Shown: positions 6,019-10,912 of the stretch, piece by piece | Layout of the letters: the number at the start of each line of letters is the position of its first letter | How positions within the stretch are numbered: position 1 is the stretch's first letter | The notes under the pieces: model-generated | The model's input: only the letters and a program-made list of their open reading frames with translations | Databases searched by the model: none | Told to the model about the DNA's origin: nothing | Position numbers and translations under genes: made by a program | Source of the DNA: Rhodanobacteraceae bacterium UBA703 | GTDB lineage: Bacteria; Pseudomonadota; Gammaproteobacteria; Xanthomonadales; Rhodanobacteraceae | Length of the DNA stretch: 10,912 bases | Reading direction: 5' to 3' | Assembly (NCBI GenBank): GCA_002297645.1 | Contig: DBMH01000146.1 | Coordinates: 1-10,912, forward strand

Positions 6019-7578
6019 ATGGACAAACGAAATGCAGTGAGGCTCGCCATCGCCGTGGCCTTCCTGGCCGTGGTCGGGGTGCGCGAATGGACGAAGCCGC
6101 GCGCGCAGCGCGACGGGCCGGATTCGGAGCAGGGGGCGGTGATCGTGCAGAAGAACGGCGAGCGCGGCTTCTCGCTCGGCTCGCTGCGCTTCGAGCCGTG
6201 CGAGCTCGGGCAACGCAATTCCGCGGCCACGACGGCGGCGTTCTGCGCGCCGTTCGAGGTGCCGGAAAACTGGGACAAGCCGGACGGCCGCAGGATCGGC
6301 CTGCGCCTGGCCATGATCCGCAGCGAGGCCGAAGCGCCCGCCCGTGATCCGGTGGTGTTGCTGGCGGGCGGACCGGGGCAGGCGGCGACCGACGTGTATC
6401 CGCGCGTCGCCGGCGCCTTCGCGCCGCTGCTGCGCAAGCGCAACGTCGTGCTGATGGACCAGCGCGGGACCGGCGGTTCGCATGCGCTGGAATGCGCGCG
6501 CGACCCGTCCGCCGAGGACGCCGAGACCGGGGACACGGTGGATCTCGCGAAGGTACGGGCGTCCACGCAGCGCTGCCTCGACGGCGTGGCGAAGAACGCC
6601 GACCCCGCGCAGTACACGACGACCGTGGCCGTGCGCGATCTCGAGGCGTTGCGGCAGGCGCTCGGCGCGCCGCAGTTTAACTTCATCGGCGTGTCCTACG
6701 GCACGCGTGTCGCGCAGCAGTACCTCATGCGCCATCCGGACGGCGCCCGCAGCGTGGTGCTCGACAGCCCGGTGCCGAACGAGGTCGTGCTCGGTGCCGA
6801 GTTCGCGCGCAATCTCGACGATTCGCTGAAGGCGCAGTTCGCCGCCTGCACGAAGGAGTCGGAGTGCGGGAAGGCGTTCGGCGACCCGTACGCGAACCTG
6901 TACCGCCTGCGCGACCGGCTCGCCGCGGAACCGCAGCAGGTCACCCTGCATGCGCCGCGCACGAATGCGCTGGAGAAGAAGACGCTCGGCGCGATGCGGC
7001 TGGCCGGCCTCGCGCGCTTCTTCGCCTACGCGCCGGAGACGAGCGCGCTGCTGCCCCTGGCCATCGACCGTGCGCTGAAGGGCGACTACGCGCCGCTGAC
7101 CGGGCAATCCGAGTACATCGCCAGCGAGATGTCCGACCTCATCGGCAGCGGCATGCAGCTCTCGGTGGTGTGTGCCGAGGACGCCGACCTGCTCGGCGAC
7201 GGGTCCGCGGAGGCCGCGCTGCTGCTCGGCGACGCCTTCACGCGCGTGTTGCGCGAGCAATGCGCGATCTGGCCCCGGGGGACGCGTCCGCCCGACTTCC
7301 ACCGGCCGGTCGCGAGCGACACCCCGGTGCTGATCCTCTCGGGCGAGTTCGATCCGGTCACGCCGCCGCGCTACGGCGAGGCGATCCTGAAAGGCCTGTC
7401 GAACGGCCGCCAGCTCGTCGCCGCGGGGCAAGGCCACAGCGTGATGGGGCGCGGCTGCCTGCCCAAGCTGGCCGCCCGCTTCGTCGACACGCTGGAGACC
7501 AAGGCGCTCGATGCCGGCTGCATCGCCGACTTCGGCAAGACGCCCGCATTCATCGACTTCAACGGAGCTTCGCCATGA
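6019..7578 (+). CDS. Membrane-anchored alpha/beta hydrolase, S33/TAP-like peptidase
   Basis: A 519-residue alpha/beta-hydrolase resembling tripeptidyl-aminopeptidase-type proteins with a TAP-like C-terminal part. Residues about 6-22 (AVRLAIAVAFLAVVGV) form one hydrophobic segment, giving a membrane anchor or uncleaved signal with the catalytic part probably periplasmic. Visible catalytic elements are the oxyanion-side GGPG (117-120), DQRGTGGS, the nucleophile elbow GVSYG with Ser226, Asp445 in GEFDPVTPP and His473 in GQGHSVM. Several cysteines, including those near the C-terminus (GCLP, AGC), may form disulfides. AGGAG five bases before the ATG supports this start over an in-frame ATG 33 bases earlier. 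The stop overlaps the ABC ATPase start (ATGA), so the hydrolase is coupled to the exporter. Substrate is unknown; N-terminal peptide cleavage is typical of the family, and ester hydrolysis is an alternative. Confidence 0.9.
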   Translation: MDKRNAVRLAIAVAFLAVVGVREWTKPRAQRDGPDSEQGAVIVQKNGERGFSLGSLRFEPCELGQRNSAATTAAFCAPFEVPENWDKPDGRRIGLRLAMIRSEAEAPARDPVVLLAGGPGQAATDVYPRVAGAFAPLLRKRNVVLMDQRGTGGSHALECARDPSAEDAETGDTVDLAKVRASTQRCLDGVAKNADPAQYTTTVAVRDLEALRQALGAPQFNFIGVSYGTRVAQQYLMRHPDGARSVVLDSPVPNEVVLGAEFARNLDDSLKAQFAACTKESECGKAFGDPYANLYRLRDRLAAEPQQVTLHAPRTNALEKKTLGAMRLAGLARFFAYAPETSALLPLAIDRALKGDYAPLTGQSEYIASEMSDLIGSGMQLSVVCAEDADLLGDGSAEAALLLGDAFTRVLREQCAIWPRGTRPPDFHRPVASDTPVLILSGEFDPVTPPRYGEAILKGLSNGRQLVAAGQGHSVMGRGCLPKLAARFVDTLETKALDAGCIADFGKTPAFIDFNGASP

Positions 7579-8309
7579 TCGAAGTCAGCAACCTGCACAA
7601 GAGCTTCGGCAAGGTGAAGGCCGTCGACGGCGTGTCGTTCGCCGCCCGCGACGGCGAGATCACCGGCCTGCTCGGTCCGAACGGCGCCGGCAAGACCACG
7701 ACGCTGCGCATGCTCTACACGCTGATGACGCCGGACCAGGGGACGGTCCGCGTCGACGGCATCGACGCCGCCTCCGATCCGCTCGCCGTGCGCCGCCGCC
7801 TCGGCGTGCTGCCGGACGCGCGCGGCCTGTACAAGCGCCTGACCGCGCGCGAGAACATCGCCTACTTCGGCCGCCTGCAGGGCCTCGACGAATCGACCAT
7901 CCGCGCACGCAGCGACGCCGCGATCCAGGCACTGGAGATGGAGGACATCGCCGACCGCCGCACCGAGGGCTTTTCGCAAGGGCAGCGCGTGAAGACCGCG
8001 ATCGCGCGGGCGCTGGTGCACGACCCGAAGAACGTGATCCTCGACGAGCCGACCAACGGTCTCGACGTGATGGCGACGCGCGCGATGCGCACGTTCATGC
8101 ACCGGCTGAAGGACGAAGGGCGCTGCGTGCTGTTCTCCAGCCACATCATGCAGGAGGTCGCCGCGCTGTGCGACCGCATCGTCGTCATCGCCCACGGCCG
8201 CGTCGTCGCCGACGAGTCGCCGGCGCAGTTGCTGGCGCAGACCGGCAAGGCGAGCCTCGAAGACGCCTTCGTCGAGATCATCGGATCGGAAGAGGGGCTC
8301 GCCGCATGA
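7575..8309 (+). CDS. natA: ABC exporter ATP-binding protein, NatA-like
   Basis: A 244-residue single nucleotide-binding domain that powers the permease encoded downstream. Walker A is GPNGAGKT (34-41), the signature is FSQGQ (133-137, canonical LSGGQ), Walker B is VILDEP (154-159), the D-loop is NGLD (161-164), and the switch histidine is His190. The Q-loop position reads LPDARGLY, with Asp81 where many ABC proteins have Gln; NatA-like proteins often vary here. Homologues in Bacillus form the NatAB sodium exporter, but this clade also covers exporters of unknown cargo, so sodium export is not established. The start overlaps the hydrolase stop and has GGAG eight bases upstream. The permease follows only after 148 bases of repeat-containing DNA. 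Confidence 0.93.
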   Translation: MIEVSNLHKSFGKVKAVDGVSFAARDGEITGLLGPNGAGKTTTLRMLYTLMTPDQGTVRVDGIDAASDPLAVRRRLGVLPDARGLYKRLTARENIAYFGRLQGLDESTIRARSDAAIQALEMEDIADRRTEGFSQGQRVKTAIARALVHDPKNVILDEPTNGLDVMATRAMRTFMHRLKDEGRCVLFSSHIMQEVAALCDRIVVIAHGRVVADESPAQLLAQTGKASLEDAFVEIIGSEEGLAA

Positions 8310-8337
8310 CTCGCGTGGTCCGGGCCGGTTGTGGCGT

Positions 8338-8412
8338 CATGCCCGCGAACGCGGGCTTCCATTTTTCGTTGGGGTTCGAGAGCACGACGGATGCCCGCCT
8401 TCGCGGGCGCGA
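8338..8412. repeat. Pair of REP-like palindromes between ATPase and permease genes
   Basis: Two hairpins share the same six-base stem: gcccgcgaacgcgggc (8341-8356) and gcccgccttcgcgggc (8393-8408), their starts 52 bases apart. Both sit in an atgcccgc...gcgggc context typical of dispersed intergenic repeats seen in xanthomonad-type genomes. They fill most of the 148-base gap. The first is followed by a short T-rich stretch (ccattttt) and could weaken transcription into the permease gene. Confidence 0.65.
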
Positions 8413-8457
8413 CGTCGACGCCTGGAATCGGGCTTTTCAGAAAGGGGTGGCCTCGAC

Positions 8458-9633
8458 ATGAAATCCGCATTCACCGTCTTCTGGAAGGAAATCCGAGAAA
8501 ACCTGCGCGACCGCCGCACCGTGCTCAACACGTTGCTGACCGGGCCGCTGTTCGCACCGCTGGTGTTCGCGCTGGTCATCAACGCGGCCGTCACGCGCCA
8601 GCTCGACAAGGCCGAGAAGCCGCTGGAGGTGCCGGTCGTCGGCGCCGAGCATGCGCCGAACCTGATCGACGCGCTGAAGCAGCAGAACGTCGTCGTCAAG
8701 GATGCGCCGGCGGATCCGGAGCGCGCCGTGCGCGAACAGGAAGCCGACCTCGTGCTGCGCATCCCGGGCGACTACGGCGACGCCTGGCGCAAGGGCGAGC
8801 CGGCCCAGGTCGAGCTGATCTACGACGCCTCGCAGCGCGACGCGCAAGGATCGGTGACGCGCCTGCAACGGGCGCTGGAGGGCTACGGCCAGCGTACCGG
8901 CGCCCTGCGCCTGCTCGCGCGCGGCATCGCGCCGGACCTGATCCGCCCGCTGGTCGTCGCCTCGCGCGACCAGTCCACCGCGCAGAACCGCAGCGGCACG
9001 CTGTTCGGCATGCTGCCGTACTTCTTCATCCTCGGCGGCTTCATCGGCGGCATGGCGCTGGCGATCGACACGACGGCGGGAGAACGCGAGCGCCAGTCGC
9101 TGGAGCCGCTGTTCGCCAACCCGGTCGCGCGCGGCAGCCTCCTTGCCGGCAAGCTCGGCGCGACCAGCGCGTTCGCCTTCGTCACCGTGGTGCTCAGCAT
9201 CGTCGCGTTCTCGATCGTCGGCCATTTCCTGCCGACCGAGAAGCTCGGCATGTCGCTCGAACTGGGCCTGCGCTTCGGCGCGCTGACCCTGTTCGTGATG
9301 CTGCCGCTGGTCTTCCTGCTGGCGACGCTGCAGACCCTGGCCGCCGCGTTCGCCAAGAGCTTTCGCGAAGCGCAGACCTATCTCTCGCTGCTGATGTTCG
9401 TGCCGGTGATCCCGACCATGCTGCTGTCGGTGTTCCCGGTGAAGGTGCAGACGTGGATGTACGCGGTACCGGTGATGGGACAGCAGGTCGCGATCACGCG
9501 CTTCCTGCGCGGCGACCTCGTCACGCCGTCGCAGCTCGGCCTGTGCTTCGCCGCGACCGCCGCCGCCGCGCTCGTCGTCTACCTGATCACGGCGCGCATC
9601 TACGAGAGCGAGCGCCTCGCGATCTCGGGCTGA
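8458..9633 (+). CDS. natB: ABC-2 type exporter permease, NatB-like
   Basis: A 391-residue inner-membrane permease that should pair with the NatA-like ATPase. The cytoplasmic start KSAFTVFWKEIRENLRDRRT matches the elbow region of ABC-2 permeases. Membrane helix 1 is about 22-45, followed by a large extracytoplasmic domain (about 46-178). Further helices lie at about 180-204, 233-256, 272-295, 307-327 and 358-379. The conserved loop DTTAGERERQSLEPL (204-218) links the second and third helices, as in this family. A GGGGTGG stretch 9-15 bases before the ATG serves as ribosome site. No second permease gene follows, so the exporter may use a homodimer. A hairpin 17 bases after the stop probably ends the transcript. 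Cargo cannot be read from the sequence. Confidence 0.92.
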   Translation: MKSAFTVFWKEIRENLRDRRTVLNTLLTGPLFAPLVFALVINAAVTRQLDKAEKPLEVPVVGAEHAPNLIDALKQQNVVVKDAPADPERAVREQEADLVLRIPGDYGDAWRKGEPAQVELIYDASQRDAQGSVTRLQRALEGYGQRTGALRLLARGIAPDLIRPLVVASRDQSTAQNRSGTLFGMLPYFFILGGFIGGMALAIDTTAGERERQSLEPLFANPVARGSLLAGKLGATSAFAFVTVVLSIVAFSIVGHFLPTEKLGMSLELGLRFGALTLFVMLPLVFLLATLQTLAAAFAKSFREAQTYLSLLMFVPVIPTMLLSVFPVKVQTWMYAVPVMGQQVAITRFLRGDLVTPSQLGLCFAATAAAALVVYLITARIYESERLAISG

Positions 9634-9649
9634 GGCGATTCCGCGTTCC

Positions 9650-9675
9650 GCCTCCGCACCGGTCGGTGCGGAGGC
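9650..9675 (+). terminator. Hairpin terminator after the permease gene
   Basis: Perfect 11-bp stem gcctccgcacc / ggtgcggaggc with loop ggtc, starting 17 bases after the permease stop. No U-tract follows, so it is an atypical intrinsic terminator or a 3' end stabiliser; position and strength still favour transcript-end function. A weaker 6-bp stem lies at 9696-9712. Confidence 0.6.
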
Positions 9676-9743
9676 TGTAGACGTCCGGGCGAACCCGATC
9701 CTCAGCGGATCGAAAAAGAAACCGGAATCGACACGGCGGACCC

Positions 9744-9768
9744 TGGCGCGCGCGTTTCGCGCATGCCA
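9744..9768 (+). repeat. Imperfect hairpin in the leader of the sigma-factor gene
   Basis: Arms 9744-9754 and 9758-9768 pair at 9 of 11 positions around ttt. It ends ten bases before the ATG and could affect access to the poor ribosome site. It is very GC-rich, so chance is possible. Confidence 0.35.
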
Positions 9769-9778
9769 TCGTGAGGCG

Positions 9779-10261
9779 ATGGAAGCGGTGGAAAGTCTCG
9801 TCTCGAAGTTGCGCCGGCTGCTGCACAGCCGCGGCCGCACGCGCGACGAGGCCGACGAGGCGATCCAGGAAGCGTTCCTGCGCCTGCAGCGCTACCGACA
9901 GGAGCGACACGTGCAGGAGCCCGAGGCCTTTCTCGTCCGAACCGTCATCAACGTGATCGCCGACACCGGGCGCCGGCAGGCGCGCTGGGTTTCCGCGCCG
10001 CTGGCGGAAGTGGAGACGCTGGCGTTCGCGCAGGCCGCGGCCACGCCGGAGGACGTCGTCGTCGGCCAGCAGAAGATGCGCACCTTGCGCGCGGGGCTGG
10101 AGCAGCTCCACCCGCGCACGCGCGAGGTGTTCCTGCAATATCGCGTCGAAGGCTACAGCCACGCGCAGATCGCGGCGCACCTGGGGATCACGGTCAGCGC
10201 GGTCGAGAAGCACGTCGCGAAGGCGATCCTGTTCCTGACCGAATGGATGGATCGCGCATGA
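9779..10261 (+). CDS. ECF (FecI-like) RNA polymerase sigma factor
   Basis: A 160-residue extracytoplasmic-function sigma factor that would direct RNA polymerase to a small regulon. Region 2 is about residues 5-70 (DEADEAIQEAFLRLQRY, then EPEAFLVRTVINVIAD). A linker follows, and region 4 is about 100-155 with the HTH YSHAQIAAHLGITVSAVEKHVAKAILFL. The size and the FecR-type gene overlapping its stop (ATGA) place it in the FecI-like group, usually controlled by an outer-membrane TonB-dependent receptor. The chosen ATG has GAGG only two bases upstream, which is unusually close; an in-frame GTG at 9788 is an alternative start, with GGAAG before it. No clear promoter was found in 9676-9778. The signal might be iron, haem or a carbohydrate; nothing here decides this. 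Confidence 0.92.
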   Translation: MEAVESLVSKLRRLLHSRGRTRDEADEAIQEAFLRLQRYRQERHVQEPEAFLVRTVINVIADTGRRQARWVSAPLAEVETLAFAQAAATPEDVVVGQQKMRTLRAGLEQLHPRTREVFLQYRVEGYSHAQIAAHLGITVSAVEKHVAKAILFLTEWMDRA

Positions 10262-10912
10262 ACCCACGCGGCGATGCCTCCGTGCCGTCGCGCGCCGCCC
10301 GCGCGGAAGCGGCGGCGTGGCTGGCCCAACTGCACGGTCCCGGCCGGAACGCCGGGATGGAAGAGGATTTCCGCGCATGGCTGAGGGCGGACGCCGGCCA
10401 CGCGCGTGCCTTCGAGCACGCGACCGAAGTGTGGGACGCCACCGCCAATCTCGACCTTCGCGGACTGCCGCGCCTCGCCCCCCGCGCCGCGGACGGTCGT
10501 GTGCGCGTCCGCCGACGGCTGGCGCTCGTTGCGACGGTACTGCTGGCCGCGTTCGGTGCCTGGATGCTCCTGCTGCCACCGCGCGGCATCCAGTACGCCA
10601 CCGGCATCGGCGAGCAGCGCAGCGTACGCCTCGCCGACGGCACGCAGTTGTCGCTGAATGCGTCGAGCGCGGTCGAGGTGGACTACGAGCGCGACCGCCG
10701 CAACGTGCGCCTGTCGCACGGCGAGGTCCTGTTCGAAGTCGCGCACGACGCACAGCGTCCGTTCGTCGTGACGGTCGGCGAACGCGCCGTGACCGCGCTG
10801 GGCACCTCCTTCGTCGTCCGCGGCGAAACGGACCGGCTCGAGGTGACCTTGCTCGAAGGAAAGGTGAGCGTGGCGCGAGCGTCGCCGGCGCCACGGGCGC
10901 CGGCGGCCGCGG
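10258..10912 (+). CDS. FecR-type membrane regulator (3' partial)
   Basis: 218 residues are visible and the frame is open at the window edge; FecR proteins are usually somewhat over 300 residues. A cytoplasmic N-terminal domain (about 15-65: AAAWLAQLHGP, EDFRAWLRADAGHARAFEHATEVWD) is the sigma-binding part called DUF4880. One membrane helix follows at about 88-106 (LALVATVLLAAFGAWMLLL). The periplasmic FecR domain (about 112-206) carries GEQRSVRLADGTQLSLNASS, GEVLFEVAHD, PFVVTVGERAVTALGTSFVVR and LLEGKVSV. It should control the upstream sigma factor as anti-sigma or co-activator in response to a receptor. An Ala/Pro-rich stretch starts at about 208 and runs to the edge. Translation is coupled to the sigma gene by ATGA. 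Confidence 0.93.
   Translation, partial: MNPRGDASVPSRAARAEAAAWLAQLHGPGRNAGMEEDFRAWLRADAGHARAFEHATEVWDATANLDLRGLPRLAPRAADGRVRVRRRLALVATVLLAAFGAWMLLLPPRGIQYATGIGEQRSVRLADGTQLSLNASSAVEVDYERDRRNVRLSHGEVLFEVAHDAQRPFVVTVGERAVTALGTSFVVRGETDRLEVTLLEGKVSVARASPAPRAPAAA

Noticed and set aside
5668..7437. Long minus-strand open frame (589 codons) opposite the hydrolase
   Set aside because: It crosses several real genes and has low-complexity Arg/His/Ala composition. The plus strand carries an intact catalytic triad.
8437..9840. Long minus-strand open frame (467 codons) opposite the permease
   Set aside because: Shadow of a clear ABC-2 permease. It spans the terminator and runs into the sigma gene.
10884..10904. 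9-bp inverted repeat gccggcgcc-acg-ggcgccggc near the right edge
   Set aside because: It consists only of G and C within an Ala/Pro-rich coding linker and is expected from composition.
1..10912. tRNA, rRNA, CRISPR array, insertion sequence or integrase
   Set aside because: No cloverleaf, regular spaced repeats, transposase motif or attachment-site duplication was found by reading both strands. Composition is even except for the AT-rich control region.

Overview
The window is a compact, very GC-rich bacterial region (roughly 65-70% G+C by eye). It has strong third-position GC bias, Shine-Dalgarno starts and many 4-base ATGA stop/start overlaps. The gene set (chaperone-usher pilus of the spore-coat-U type, NatAB-like ABC exporter, FecI/FecR pair, TAP-like S33 hydrolase) and a CRP/Clp-like site suggest a gammaproteobacterium of the Xanthomonadales/Lysobacterales. 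That placement is inference; no rRNA or marker gene is present.

Region 1 (1-4533, minus strand) is a four-gene Csu-type (archaic) chaperone-usher pilus operon. In transcription order it encodes a spore-coat-U domain pilin, a PapD-like chaperone, an outer-membrane usher and a two-domain spore-coat-U tip adhesin, whose last residues lie beyond the left edge. The genes overlap or nearly touch. A perfect 15-bp inverted repeat with a 4-nt loop lies in the chaperone gene, at the codons of its signal-peptide cleavage site.

Region 2 (4534-4851) is a divergent control region, AT-rich compared with its surroundings. On the pilus side it has a near-consensus CRP/Clp site (4683-4698). On the rightward side a TTGACA -35 box and a -10 region sit inside a 19-bp imperfect inverted repeat. 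A second, near-perfect 19-nt palindrome lies over the -10 box.

Region 3 (4852-5886, plus strand) is a three-gene operon: two small four-helix membrane proteins that look like diverged paralogues (both have DELxQR at residues 71-76), then a 65-residue Cro/CI-type regulator overlapping the second by ATGA. I recognise no named family for the two membrane proteins. The module may be a membrane-controlled, self-regulated transcription switch and is the best candidate here for something undescribed.

Region 4 (6019-9633, plus strand) has an N-terminally anchored alpha/beta-hydrolase of the S33/TAP-like group, overlapping by ATGA a NatA-like ABC ATPase, then a NatB-like ABC-2 permease. ATPase and permease are separated by 148 bases holding two related REP-like hairpins. 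A strong hairpin (9650-9675) closes the unit.

Region 5 (9779-10912, plus strand) is an ECF sigma factor overlapping by ATGA a FecR-type membrane regulator that runs off the right edge. This pair normally receives signals from an outer-membrane TonB-dependent receptor, which would be expected just outside the window.
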